A stretch of 64,000 nt of DNA from Rhodopseudomonas faecalis (lineage in GTDB: Bacteria; Pseudomonadota; Alphaproteobacteria; Rhizobiales; Xanthobacteraceae), in contig NZ_QJTI01000002.1 in the NCBI RefSeq assembly GCF_003217325.1, forward strand, positions 271,548 to 335,547, given 5' to 3'. The notes beneath the pieces were generated by a model that saw only the letters and a program-made list of their open reading frames with translations, did no database searches and had not been told where the DNA came from. This document shows, one piece after another, positions 45,443 to 54,416 of this stretch. Made by a program: the position numbers and the translations under genes. Within the stretch, counting starts at the first letter, position 1. The number at the start of each line of letters is the position of its first letter.

Positions 45443-46285
45443 TTAGACCTCGCGGCGGCTGAGGAACGCCAGCCGCTCGAACAGGTGCACGTCCTGTTCG
45501 TTCTTCAACAAAGCGCCATGCAGCGGCGGGATCAGCTTGCGCGGATCGCGTTCGCGCAGCTGTTCCGGCGACATGTCTTCGTTGAGCAATAGTTTCAGCC
45601 AGTCGAGCAGTTCCGAAGTCGACGGCTTCTTCTTCAGTCCTGGCACGTCGCGCACCTCGAAGAAGATTTTGAGCGCCTCCTGCACCAGCCGCTGCTTGAT
45701 GCCCGGGAAATGCACATCGACGATCTGGTGCATGGTCTCGGCATCGGGGAACTTGATGTAGTGGAAAAAGCAGCGCCGCAGAAAGGCGTCGGGCAGTTCC
45801 TTCTCATTGTTGGAGGTGATCACCAGGATCGGGCGGCGCGCGGCGCGAATGGTTTCGCCGGTCTCGTAGACATGGAATTCCATGCGGTCGAGTTCGAGCA
45901 GCAGGTCGTTGGGAAACTCGATGTCGGCCTTGTCGATCTCGTCGATCAGCAGCACCGGCCGCTGCTCGCTGGTGAACGCCTCCCAAAGCTTGCCGCGCTT
46001 GATGTAGTTGCGGATGTCCGACACCCGCGGATCGCCGAGCTGGCTGTCACGCAGCCGCGACACCGCGTCGTACTCATACAGGCCCTGCTGCGCCTTGGTG
46101 GTCGATTTGATGTGCCAGGTCAGCAGCGGCGCGTTCAGCGCCTTGGCCACCTCCTCGGCCAGCACGGTCTTGCCGGTGCCGGGTTCGCCTTTCACCAGCA
46201 GCGGTCGTTCGAGCACGATCGCGGCGTTGACGGCGACCTTGAGGTCATCGGTGGCGACGTAGTTCTGAGTGCCGGTGAATTTCAT
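45443..46285 (-). CDS. MoxR-type AAA+ ATPase
   Basis: A protein of 280 aa with Walker A GEPGTGKT (33-40), Walker B VLLIDEIDKAD (about 110-120), sensor 1 VITSNNEKELPDAF and an Arg finger in FLRRCFF. MoxR ATPases act as chaperones that insert metals or mature enzyme complexes together with a VWA-domain partner. Such a partner is encoded divergently 366 bp away. The pair resembles the CoxD/CoxE pair of CO dehydrogenase maturation, but no such enzyme is encoded here. Confidence 0.92.
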   Translation of the reverse strand: MKFTGTQNYVATDDLKVAVNAAIVLERPLLVKGEPGTGKTVLAEEVAKALNAPLLTWHIKSTTKAQQGLYEYDAVSRLRDSQLGDPRVSDIRNYIKRGKLWEAFTSEQRPVLLIDEIDKADIEFPNDLLLELDRMEFHVYETGETIRAARRPILVITSNNEKELPDAFLRRCFFHYIKFPDAETMHQIVDVHFPGIKQRLVQEALKIFFEVRDVPGLKKKPSTSELLDWLKLLLNEDMSPEQLRERDPRKLIPPLHGALLKNEQDVHLFERLAFLSRREV

Positions 46286-46651
46286 CCGAAGTGTGCCCTG
46301 TGCTGTCTCTCCAAGCGGGAAGCCCGCGCTCCTCCACCTTGATGGTGCCGCCTTGATCGGGCGACATTCGCGTTAGGCGGTTCTGCGCCGCCGCTGCGAG
46401 CTGGCAATCTAATGGAAATGACGGCGAGGTCCAGAGAGGGCCGCGGCATGCCGCTCGGGACGCAGGGCGCGGAGCAGCTCTTGACGCGCTGCCGTGGACT
46501 GGCAATCTGCGCGGCAGGGTTTTGGCCAGAAGCGCCGCAAGGCGCCAGCCGGCCGGCTATTGACCGGCGGTGCCGGCCATCGGCCATGGCCCATGCGGAG
46601 GACAACGACGTGCATAGCAACAACGTGCATCGCGGAGGCGCGGGACCATAG
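46286..46651. other. Divergent intergenic region between the MoxR and VWA genes
   Basis: 366 bp. An 80-codon open frame (46412-46651) ends at the VWA start but has no recognisable product. Two ACGTGCAT octamers (46608-46615 and 46623-46630) repeat 15 bp apart, just before the VWA start codon. No clear promoter was seen. Confidence 0.45.
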
Positions 46652-47827
46652 ATGTTCCTTCAGTTCTTCACATCGCTGCGTGATGCACAGGTGCCGGTCA
46701 CGCTGCGCGAATATCTGACGCTGATGGAAGCGCTCGACGCCGATCTTGCCGGCTATTCGATCGAGCATTTCTATTATCTGTCGCGCGCCACGCTGGTGAA
46801 GGACGAGCGCAATCTCGACAAATTCGATCGGGTGTTCGGTACGGTTTTCAAGGGGCTGGAAAACCTGCTGGAAGCGATGGAGAAGTCTGAAATTCCGGCG
46901 GAATGGCTGAAAAAGCTCGCCGAAAAATATCTGTCGGAGGAGGAGAAAAAGCAGATCGAATCCATGGGCTGGGACAAGCTGATGGAGACGTTGCGCGAGC
47001 GGCTCAAGGAACAGAAGGAACGGCACCAGGGCGGCAACAAATGGATCGGCACCGCCGGCACCTCGCCATTCGGCGCCTATGGCTATAATCCCGAGGGCGT
47101 GCGCATCGGCCAGGACCAGAGTCGGCATCGCCGCGCGGTCAAGGTCTGGGACCGCCGCGAGTTCAAGGACCTCGACGGCAATGTCGAGCTCGGCATCCGC
47201 AACATCAAGGTCGCGCTGCGGCGCCTGCGCAAATTCGCGCGCACCGGCGCGCCGGACGAGCTCGATCTGGACACCACCATTCGCGAGACCGCCAATCACG
47301 GCTATCTCGACGTCCACATGCGGCCGGAGCGGCGCAATGCGGTGAAGGTGCTGGTGTTCTTCGATATCGGCGGCTCGATGGACGCTCATGTCGCGCAGGT
47401 CGAAGAACTGTTCTCCGCCGCCAAGAGCGAATTCAAGCACATGGAATACTTCTACTTCCACAACTGCCTCTATGAGGGCGTGTGGAAGCAGAACAAGCGC
47501 CGGTTCAGCGATCGCATGCCGACCTGGGATGTGCTGCATAAGTTTCCGCACGACTACAAGGTGGTGTTCGTCGGCGATGCCTCGATGTCGCCCTATGAAA
47601 TCATGGTGCCGGGCGGTTCGGTCGAACATGTCAACGAGGAGGCCGGGGCGGTGTGGTTGCAGCGCGTGCTGCATACCTATCCGCACGCGGTCTGGCTCAA
47701 TCCGGTGGCGCAGCGGCACTGGGACTATTCGGAATCGACCATCATGATCCGCCGGCTGTTCTCCGGCCGGATGTATCCGATCACGATCGAGGGCCTGGAA
47801 AGCGCCATGCGCGAGCTGGTGCGGTAG
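46652..47827 (+). CDS. VWA-domain protein (CoxE-like)
   Basis: A protein of 391 aa. A helical, charged N-terminal half (about 1-225, with an EEEKKQIESMGWDKL segment) precedes a von Willebrand factor A domain. The metal site is D238-I-G-G-S242-M-D, so the first Ser of the usual D-x-S-x-S is Gly. It is the expected partner of the divergent MoxR ATPase, and both are cytosolic. The target of the pair is unknown. GGAGG lies 13 nt before the ATG, further than normal. Confidence 0.88.
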   Translation: MFLQFFTSLRDAQVPVTLREYLTLMEALDADLAGYSIEHFYYLSRATLVKDERNLDKFDRVFGTVFKGLENLLEAMEKSEIPAEWLKKLAEKYLSEEEKKQIESMGWDKLMETLRERLKEQKERHQGGNKWIGTAGTSPFGAYGYNPEGVRIGQDQSRHRRAVKVWDRREFKDLDGNVELGIRNIKVALRRLRKFARTGAPDELDLDTTIRETANHGYLDVHMRPERRNAVKVLVFFDIGGSMDAHVAQVEELFSAAKSEFKHMEYFYFHNCLYEGVWKQNKRRFSDRMPTWDVLHKFPHDYKVVFVGDASMSPYEIMVPGGSVEHVNEEAGAVWLQRVLHTYPHAVWLNPVAQRHWDYSESTIMIRRLFSGRMYPITIEGLESAMRELVR

Positions 47828-47837
47828 TGATGATCAC

Positions 47838-47962
47838 CTCTCCCCGCTGCGCGGGGAGAGGTCGCCGCGCTTGCGCGGCGGGTGAGGGGGCGTCTCACCA
47901 AGTCATAACTTTGTTGAGACGCCCCCTCATCCCGACCTTCTCCCCGCCCGCGGGGAGAAGGA
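47838..47962. repeat. Repeat family D pair (inverted)
   Basis: The left element CACCTCTCCCCGCTGCGCGG ... GCGGGTGAGGGGGCGTCTCA and the right element TGAGACGCCCCCTCA ... CTCCCCGCCCGCGGGGAGAA face each other around a 10-20 bp centre. Together they form a long imperfect hairpin of about 125 bp behind the VWA gene. Confidence 0.75.
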
Positions 47963-48012
47963 GCGCGCTGCCAAGGCGGCGACGTGAGCGGCAATCAACA
48001 GAAGGGTCCCCT

Positions 48013-48432
48013 ATGCCTCAGACCATCACCCGCGGCATCAAAGCGCTGCTCGCCGAAGCCAATGCCGAGATCGAGACGCTGAGCGCGGCCGAGGCGATGG
48101 CGATCGCGGGACAGGATGACGTGGTGCTGGTCGATATCCGCGATCCGCGTGAGATCGAGCGCGAAGGGCGCATCCCCGGCTCGTTCTCCTGCACACGCGG
48201 CATGCTGGAATTTTGGATCGATCCGGACAGCCCCTACGCCAAGCCGATCTTCCAGCAGGACAAGAAGTTCGTGCTGTATTGCGCCGGTGGTTGGCGCTCG
48301 GCACTGGCAGCGAAAACGGCGCAGGATATGGGACTGCGGCCGGTCGCTCATATCGCCGGTGGCTTTGCCGCCTGGTGCGAGGTTGGCGGGCCGATCGAAA
48401 TGCCGCCGCCGAAACGACCCAAGACTGATTGA
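48013..48432 (+). CDS. Cytosolic rhodanese-like protein
   Basis: A single rhodanese domain of 139 aa with active-site C90 in YCAGGWRSALAA. An N-terminal extension (about 1-25) precedes LSAAEAMAIAG. There is no signal peptide. It may act as a sulfur carrier or be a signalling rhodanese. AAGGG lies about 6 nt before the ATG. The stop codon is the first part of a 10-bp tandem repeat, after which sseA starts. Confidence 0.85.
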   Translation: MPQTITRGIKALLAEANAEIETLSAAEAMAIAGQDDVVLVDIRDPREIEREGRIPGSFSCTRGMLEFWIDPDSPYAKPIFQQDKKFVLYCAGGWRSALAAKTAQDMGLRPVAHIAGGFAAWCEVGGPIEMPPPKRPKTD

Positions 48433-48465
48433 GACTGATTGAGGCTGATTGAGACTGATTGAGAC
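48423..48465 (+). repeat. 10-bp direct tandem repeat (about four units)
   Basis: The unit GACTGATTGA (one copy GGCTGATTGA) repeats about four times in a row and overlaps the rhodanese stop codon. Each unit carries a TGA in the same register as the stop. It could vary in copy number by slippage. Confidence 0.85.
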
Positions 48466-48546
48466 GATCGCACCGCCATGCGATGTCGATCAGCGGCGAT
48501 CCGTTCCGGCGCGCCCTGGTCCTTTTCCTGCTGATGGACGAACCCG

Positions 48547-49404
48547 ATGACGTTTCCTTCCGCTCCGCTGGTCTCGACCGACTGGCTCGCCGCCCATCTC
48601 GATGACCCCAAGCTGCGCATTCTCGATGCGTCGTTCCGGATGCCGGCGATGCGGCCGCCGACCGCGGCCGAGCAATTCGCCGAGCGTCATCTGCCGGGCG
48701 CGGCGTTCTTCGACATTGACGCCATTGCCGATCCGGAAACCTCGCTGCCGCATATGGTGCCGTCGCCGCAGGAGTTCGCGGAGCAGGTCGGCGCGCTCGG
48801 CGTCGGCGATGGTTGCCGCATGGTGGTTTATGACGCCGGCGATTATCTCGGCGCGCCGCGCGCCTGGTGGATGTTCAAGCTGTACGGCTTGGCCGAGGTG
48901 CGGGTGCTCGAGGGCGGGCTGGCGAAATGGCAGGCCGAGGGTCGCGCCATTGCCAGCGGCGCGCCGGCGATCAGCGCCGCAACCCTGACGCCGCAATTTG
49001 AGCCGGAGCGCCTGCGGCGCATCGAGCAGCTGATCGCCAATCTCGACAGTGGCGCTGAGCAGGTGGTCGATGCCCGCTCGCGCGAGCGTTTTGAAGGCGC
49101 GGTCGCCGAGCCGTGGCCGGGGCGCCGCTCCGGCCGGATTCCGGGCAGTTTTAACGTGCCGTTCAATGAGCTGATCGCTGCCGATGGCACGCTGAAATCG
49201 CCGGACGAGCTGCGCGCGATCTTCGCCGCCGCCAAGGTCGATCTTAATCGGCCGATCGTCACCAGTTGCGGCTCAGGCGTCACCGCGGCGGTGATCACGC
49301 TGGCTTTGGCGCGGCTCGGCGTTGATCGCACCGCGCTTTACGACGGCTCCTGGGCCGAATGGGGCCTGCCGGACGGGCCGGCACTCGCCACCGGGCCGGC
49401 CTGA
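48547..49404 (+). CDS. sseA: 3-mercaptopyruvate sulfurtransferase
   Basis: A tandem rhodanese of 285 aa. The inactive N-terminal domain (about 1-140) has STDWLAAHL and YDAGDYLGAPRAWW. The catalytic C-terminal domain has VDARSRERFEG and the active-site loop CGSGVTA with Cys near residue 240. CGSGVTA is typical of mercaptopyruvate over thiosulfate sulfurtransferases. It lies 114 bp after another rhodanese gene. Confidence 0.9.
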   Translation: MTFPSAPLVSTDWLAAHLDDPKLRILDASFRMPAMRPPTAAEQFAERHLPGAAFFDIDAIADPETSLPHMVPSPQEFAEQVGALGVGDGCRMVVYDAGDYLGAPRAWWMFKLYGLAEVRVLEGGLAKWQAEGRAIASGAPAISAATLTPQFEPERLRRIEQLIANLDSGAEQVVDARSRERFEGAVAEPWPGRRSGRIPGSFNVPFNELIAADGTLKSPDELRAIFAAAKVDLNRPIVTSCGSGVTAAVITLALARLGVDRTALYDGSWAEWGLPDGPALATGPA

Positions 49405-49437
49405 GGCCGGCTTCGTCGGATCGGATTATCTTAAGAA

Positions 49438-50223
49438 CTAACTGCCGCCGAAGCCGGGCAGGAAGCTCTGCTCGGCGGCGGTCGGCACGGCCACGCGCCG
49501 GCGCACCACATGCTTGCGCTTATGCGCGACACGCCGCGCCTTGGGCTTGCTGGTGCGGATCACCGGACGCGCTACCGGCAGCCGCGGCGGCACCGGCACA
49601 GCCTCTTCGCTGAGCGTTGCCACCGAGGGGGCATCGTTGCTCTTGGCTGCGGCGTCGGGCTGCGCTGCGGGGGCGACCTCTGTGGCGGCGGCCTCGGCAG
49701 CGTTGTTCTCAGAAGCCTTGCTTTCAGAAGCCTTGCTTTCAGAAGCCTTGCTTTCAGAGGGATTGGCAGCGGCGCTTGGCTCGACCGGCGACGAGGCGGT
49801 GACGGCAGCCGGCGCAGCGCTGTCGGAAGTCGGGGCAACCGGCGCCTCCGGGGGCGCCATGGTCGTGGCCGGCGCTTCTGCCTGCTTGAGGTCTTCCGGC
49901 TGGGCGGACGGGGCAGCGGCGATGCTATGGGCCGCCTGGGTGTCTTCCGGCGTCAGCGTGGACTCGGCGGCGACGGCGTCGGTGGCGGTTGCCAGCGCCG
50001 AGTCGGTGGCGGCCGCCGGGTCTTCGACGCGCAGCAAGCTGAGGGTCGGGGTGGCTGGCTCGGCATGCTGCGCCAACAGCGGCGGCGGCGCCGAGCGAAT
50101 TTTCGGGGTGGAGACAAAGCGGTCATGCGAGGCCCGCAGCAACGCCGCCGCGCCGAGGCCGAACACCAGCATCGACAGCGATAGAACAACGGCCGCAAAC
50201 AGAAAACGCAGTCCGGGAAGCAT
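49438..50223 (-). CDS. Membrane-anchored Ala/Pro/Ser-rich protein with tandem repeats
   Basis: A protein of 261 aa. It starts with a membrane helix (about 5-27, FLFAAVVLSLSMLVFGLGAA), then a long low-complexity stretch of Ala, Pro, Ser and Glu. The C-terminus is basic (KPKARRVAHKRKHVVRRR). A five-residue unit SESKA repeats three times (15-bp DNA repeats near 49717-49761). I recognise no family. It could be a periplasm-spanning or cell-wall-binding protein. I place the start at ATG 50223 (MLPGLRFLF) because the helix begins there. Confidence 0.7.
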   Translation of the reverse strand: MLPGLRFLFAAVVLSLSMLVFGLGAAALLRASHDRFVSTPKIRSAPPPLLAQHAEPATPTLSLLRVEDPAAATDSALATATDAVAAESTLTPEDTQAAHSIAAAPSAQPEDLKQAEAPATTMAPPEAPVAPTSDSAAPAAVTASSPVEPSAAANPSESKASESKASESKASENNAAEAAATEVAPAAQPDAAAKSNDAPSVATLSEEAVPVPPRLPVARPVIRTSKPKARRVAHKRKHVVRRRVAVPTAAEQSFLPGFGGS

Positions 50224-50556
50224 CAGTCTCGTTCTCGCTTCGCCGGAGCGAAGATGCTGGAAACAAACGGGAACTCGGTGGCAACGCAACGCGCCCAGAG
50301 TGGCGGCAAAGACATGCTGCACCACGAATCAGGGCTCTTTAAGGATAGCGCAATGGCCGCCAGCCTTGCCGAAAATTTGCGCGACCATCGGCGTCAGCGT
50401 CGCTTAGCCACGGCGTCGGTCGCTTTCACAATTCGCTCAAGTTCCGGACATTATGATGAAATTCGCCACGAATCGCGGAAATTGTCTTGAATGCGCCGTG
50501 ATCCTCCGCCAATCCCCCTTAACGATCCGGTGTCGCTTGGGGTTTATAGAAAAGTA
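50224..50556. other. Divergent intergenic region before the L,D-transpeptidase gene
   Basis: 333 bp. An open frame enters the transpeptidase from 50491 but lacks the signal peptide start. The region near 50430-50550 is A/T-richer than its surroundings and probably holds the promoter. No gene is supported. Confidence 0.5.
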
Positions 50557-51861
50557 ATGACGATCAAACGCATTTTGACGGTTTTTGCGGCCCTTGCGGG
50601 CGGCGCTGCCGCCTCCACACTCGCTGGCGCGCAAAGCAACCTTCCTGCGCCCGGGACCTACACTTCGCCGCCGCCCTATGCGGGCGGTGCGGCATCGCCT
50701 GACTACCGACGTCCCGACGCGATGCCGGACTTCGATGCGCTCGACGATGAGGACGGCGGCCGCGGTCCGGGCTCGATGGCGCTGCCGGCGCCGGGCCCGA
50801 TCATGTCGCCGGACGATCCGCGTTATGGCCGCCCCGCGGGCGCGCCAGCCCCGATGCAGGGGCAGGCCGCGGTGCCGCAAGGCCCGATCCTGTCGCCGGA
50901 TGATCCGCGCTATGGCCGTCCCGCCGCGCCGCCCGCTTATTCCGGCGCTCAGGGCGCGCCGCAGGGCCCGATTCTGTCGCCCGATGATCCGCGTTACGGC
51001 CGTCCGGCCGGTCCGCCGCCGGTGATCTATTCCGACCGTCCGGCTGCGGCCGGGGCGCCCCATGATGACCCGCGCTCGCTGCGTCCGCCGGAGGCCGTGG
51101 GCGGTGCTCCGCAGGGCGGTGTGGCCAATGGCGCGCCGCCGGCCGGGGCTCCCGGTCCGGATGGCCGCGCCATGTCGGTGTCGGCGCTGCCGCCGGAAGA
51201 ACAGCCGGAGCTTGATGCGCCCAAGCAATTGCCGCCGCATCTGCGCCGGCAGGAGGTCGCGTTCCAGACCAAGGAGCCGCCCGGCACCATCGTGGTCGAT
51301 ACCTCCAACACCCATCTGTATTTCGTGCTCGGCAATGGCCGCGCCATCCGCTACGGCGTGCGCGTCGGCCGCGACGGTTTTACCTGGAACGGCGTGCAAA
51401 AAGTGTCGCGCAAGGCGGAATGGCCGGATTGGCACCCGCCGACCGAGATGATCGAGCGCCAGCCCTATCTGCCGCGCTTCATGGCGGGCGGTCCGGGCAA
51501 TCCGATGGGCGCGCGCGCCATGTATCTCGGCTCGACCGTGTACCGCATTCACGGCACCAACCAGCCCTCGACGATCGGCAAGTTCGTATCGTCGGGCTGT
51601 ATCGGCATGCTCAATGAGGACGTCTCCGATCTGTTCGATCGCGTGAAGGTCGGCACCCGCGTGGTGGTGATGCCCGGCGGTCCGCCGCCCGGCGCCAGCG
51701 CCAATGCCACGCCGCCGCAGCCGGCTTTGGCTCCCGCCGCAGCCCCTGGAGCACCTGGCGCGGTGCCGCAGGGGCAGCTGCCGACCGCGCAGATGGCGCC
51801 CACGGCCGGCACCTCGCCGACCAATGTGCCGCCGCTGCCGGCGCCGGTCACCATCCGCTAA
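50557..51861 (+). CDS. L,D-transpeptidase (YkuD family) with Pro-rich repeats
   Basis: A protein of 434 aa. A signal peptide (about 1-25) precedes a long Pro/Gly-rich region with three copies of a GPIxSPDDPRYGRP unit (about 80-155). The YkuD domain (about 240-370) has H332 in HGTNQPSTIG and the catalytic C348 in SSGCIGM. It forms 3-3 cross-links in peptidoglycan or links proteins to it. The Arg that usually follows S-x-GC-x is Gly here. The tail is Pro/Ala-rich. I chose ATG 50557 because the signal peptide starts there. Confidence 0.88.
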   Translation: MTIKRILTVFAALAGGAAASTLAGAQSNLPAPGTYTSPPPYAGGAASPDYRRPDAMPDFDALDDEDGGRGPGSMALPAPGPIMSPDDPRYGRPAGAPAPMQGQAAVPQGPILSPDDPRYGRPAAPPAYSGAQGAPQGPILSPDDPRYGRPAGPPPVIYSDRPAAAGAPHDDPRSLRPPEAVGGAPQGGVANGAPPAGAPGPDGRAMSVSALPPEEQPELDAPKQLPPHLRRQEVAFQTKEPPGTIVVDTSNTHLYFVLGNGRAIRYGVRVGRDGFTWNGVQKVSRKAEWPDWHPPTEMIERQPYLPRFMAGGPGNPMGARAMYLGSTVYRIHGTNQPSTIGKFVSSGCIGMLNEDVSDLFDRVKVGTRVVVMPGGPPPGASANATPPQPALAPAAAPGAPGAVPQGQLPTAQMAPTAGTSPTNVPPLPAPVTIR

Positions 51862-51867
51862 CCACAG

Positions 51868-51904
51868 CTGCGGTTCTGGTCCTCCAGGACCGCAGTTTGC
51901 TTTT
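51868..51904 (+). terminator. Rho-independent terminator after the L,D-transpeptidase gene
   Basis: CTGCGGTTCTGG, TCCT, CCAGGACCGCAG form a 12-bp stem with one G-T pair, followed by TTTGCTTTT. Confidence 0.75.
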
Positions 51905-52008
51905 GTGCCGGACGATATCGTTCTGAGGTGAGAGTGTCCCGCGCGAAGGCCGCCCCGTTCGCGTGACGACACCGGTGCCCGCGCTGAAAGCCGCGCGGGC
52001 CAGCTCCG

Positions 52009-52212
52009 TCATTCGGGCGTCTCGGTTTCGTTGTCATGCTTGGCGCGCCATGCCGGTCCGGGGCCGCGCATGTAGTGGCGCTCCGGCTGATACGGGTTGA
52101 ACGCCGCCACGAAAAATTGCCGCCAGAAATCGCGGATTTCGTCGATCAGGCGTACGTTATCGTCCAGATGTGAGTCCGGGTTTGGCGGGGCGGTGGGCGT
52201 GACGAGGGCCAT
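52009..52212 (-). CDS. Small hypothetical protein
   Basis: 67 aa starting MALVTPTAPPNPDSH, with an amphipathic helix (NVRLIDEIRDFWRQFF) and an aromatic-rich segment (NPYQPERHYMRGPGP). There is no signal peptide. The composition looks like a real protein, and it sits between ettA and the transpeptidase on the opposite strand. The ribosome site is weak. It is possibly conserved in close relatives; I cannot confirm. Confidence 0.5.
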   Translation of the reverse strand: MALVTPTAPPNPDSHLDDNVRLIDEIRDFWRQFFVAAFNPYQPERHYMRGPGPAWRAKHDNETETPE

Positions 52213-52453
52213 GTCGGGTGCGGCTCAAACAGCGCGAAATGCGCGCGCAATGCCGAACGTCTGCGATCAGCTTTCGCCGGCTCGGTGAAGGAGCATTCCA
52301 AATCGTCTGTATGGCTCCAGCAGACGCCGATATGTTGAACGATCCGTTAACGGTCAGGGCGGCGGGTTGCCCTTTGCAGACGGCCCCGCTACATCAGCGC
52401 CAACACCCCCGCACATTCCAAGGTTCTCAGGGATCGCATCTTCAAGGATCAAG

Positions 52454-54103
52454 ATGGCTCGCCAGTTCGTCTATTTCATGCAGGGTCTGACCAAGGCCTA
52501 CCCGACCCGCAAGGTGCTCGATAACGTCCATTTGTCGTTCTATCCGGACGCCAAGATCGGCGTGCTCGGCGTCAACGGCGCCGGCAAGTCGACGCTGCTC
52601 AAGATCATGGCCGGGATCGACAAGGAATACACCGGCGAGGCCTGGGTCGCCGAAGGCGCCCGCGTTGGTTATCTCGAGCAGGAGCCGCAGCTCGATCCGG
52701 CGCTCACCGTGCGCGAAAACGTCATGCTCGGCGTCGCCAAGCAGAAGGCGATCCTCGATCGCTACAACGAACTGGCGATGAACTATTCCGAGGAAACCGC
52801 CGACGAGATGACGCAGCTGCAGGACCAGATCGAGGCCGCGGGGCTGTGGGATCTCGACAGCAAGGTCGATCAGGCGATGGACGCGCTGCGCTGCCCGCCG
52901 GACGATGCCGACGTCACCAAGCTGTCGGGCGGTGAGCGCCGCCGCGTCGCGCTGTGCAAGCTGTTGCTCGATCAGCCCGATCTGTTGCTGCTCGACGAAC
53001 CGACCAACCATCTCGACGCCGAATCGGTGTCGTGGCTGGAAAGCCATCTGCGTAACTACCCGGGCGCGATCCTGATCGTCACCCACGACCGTTACTTCCT
53101 CGACAACGTCACCGGCTGGATTCTCGAGCTCGACCGCGGCCGTGGCATTCCCTACGAGGGCAACTACTCGTCCTGGCTGGTGCAGAAGCAGAAGCGCCTG
53201 GAGCAGGAGGGGCGCGAGGATGCAGCCCACCAGAAGACGCTCGAGCGCGAACAGGAATGGATCGCGGCCTCGCCGAAGGCGCGTCAGGCCAAGTCCAAGG
53301 CGCGCTACCAGCGCTATGAGGAATTGCTCGCCAAGGCCTCCGAGAAGCAGACCCAGACCGCGCAGATCATCATTCCGGTGGCGGAGCGGCTTGGCGCCAA
53401 TGTCGTCGACTTCGATGGCCTGACCAAGGGTTTTGGCGATCGGTTGCTGATCGACAATCTTACCTTCAAGCTGCCGCCGGGCGGCATCGTCGGTGTGATC
53501 GGCCCGAACGGCGCCGGCAAGACCACGCTGTTCCGGATGATCACCGGGCAGGAGAAGCCGGATTCCGGCACCATCACCATCGGCGAGACGGTGCGTCTTG
53601 GCTATGTCGACCAGTCGCGTGACGCACTCGACGCCAAGAAGACGGTGTGGGAGGAAATCTCCGGCGGCAACGAGCTGATCCTGCTCGGCAAGAAGGAAGT
53701 GAATTCGCGCGGCTATTGCTCCGCTTTCAACTTCAAGGGCGGCGACCAGCAGAAGAAGGTCGGCTCACTGTCGGGCGGTGAGCGCAACCGCGTGCATCTC
53801 GCCAAAATGCTGAAGTCCGGCGCCAACGTGCTGCTGCTCGACGAACCGACCAACGACCTCGACGTCGACACGCTGCGCGCGCTGGAAGAAGCGCTCGAGG
53901 ATTTCGCCGGTTGCGCCGTGATCATCAGCCACGACCGCTGGTTCCTCGACCGTATCGCCACCCACATCCTGGCGTTTGAGGACGACAGTCATGTCGAGTG
54001 GTTCGAAGGCAACTTCCAGGACTACGAGAAGGACAAGATGCGCCGGCTCGGCCAGGACGCCATCATCCCGCACCGCGCCAAGTACAAGAAGCTGACGCGG
54101 TAA
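52454..54103 (+). CDS. ettA: Energy-dependent translational throttle protein EttA (ABC-F)
   Basis: A cytosolic protein of 549 aa with two ABC ATPase domains and no membrane helices. Walker A motifs are GVNGAGKST (about 38-46) and GPNGAGKTT (about 350-358). Signatures are [10 protein letters not shown] and [10 protein letters not shown]. Walker B motifs are [12 protein letters not shown] and [12 protein letters not shown]. The linker between domains holds the arm and P-site tRNA interaction motif region. EttA gates the first peptide bond on the ribosome by ATP/ADP ratio. The ATG at 52454 ([12 protein letters not shown]) matches family N-termini, with AAGGA about 8 nt upstream. Confidence 0.94.
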   Translation: MARQFVYFMQGLTKAYPTRKVLDNVHLSFYPDAKIGVLGVNGAGKSTLLKIMAGIDKEYTGEAWVAEGARVGYLEQEPQLDPALTVRENVMLGVAKQKAILDRYNELAMNYSEETADEMTQLQDQIEAAGLWDLDSKVDQAMDALRCPPDDADVTKLSGGERRRVALCKLLLDQPDLLLLDEPTNHLDAESVSWLESHLRNYPGAILIVTHDRYFLDNVTGWILELDRGRGIPYEGNYSSWLVQKQKRLEQEGREDAAHQKTLEREQEWIAASPKARQAKSKARYQRYEELLAKASEKQTQTAQIIIPVAERLGANVVDFDGLTKGFGDRLLIDNLTFKLPPGGIVGVIGPNGAGKTTLFRMITGQEKPDSGTITIGETVRLGYVDQSRDALDAKKTVWEEISGGNELILLGKKEVNSRGYCSAFNFKGGDQQKKVGSLSGGERNRVHLAKMLKSGANVLLLDEPTNDLDVDTLRALEEALEDFAGCAVIISHDRWFLDRIATHILAFEDDSHVEWFEGNFQDYEKDKMRRLGQDAIIPHRAKYKKLTR

Positions 54104-54416
54104 CCGCCATAGCGTGTCCGGTCTGGTGCTTCGACGCCAGACCGGAGCATGGCACCGAATTTGTTCCAACCGCCGCCTGCTGCGGCCGCGATCGACACGC
54201 CGCCGTGTCATCGCAAGATGCGCTTTTCAAGCGCCGCGACCGATCAACGCATCACCCCGGCAACGACGCCCGCGCGATAGCGACTGCATTCGGTCCTCGA
54301 TCGTCGCAATCTCTCAAACGGCAACGATTCGGTGATCATCGCGGGATATTGCAATATCGAGGGGGATCAATAGCTTTCCAGCGCTGAATCCCGCGGAGGC
54401 AAGGACAGTATCGAGA
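54104..54416. other. Intergenic region between ettA and tam
   Basis: 313 bp. No gene or clear repeat. The last about 80 bp contain A/T-rich stretches (CGATTCGGTGATCATCGCGG then ATATTGCAATATCG), including a TATTGCAATA palindrome (54347-54356) that may be part of the tam promoter. Confidence 0.45.

Noticed and set aside
46412..46651. 80-codon open frame before the VWA gene
   Set aside because: Overlapping frames on both strands are equally open and the product lacks any domain feature.
49702..49766. Possible CRISPR-like direct repeats
   Set aside because: The units are contiguous, in frame and have no spacers. They are coding tandem repeats.
52343..52352. CCGTTAACGG palindrome before ettA
   Set aside because: Ten bases only, with no partner TTAA at CtrA spacing. 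Too short to support a site.
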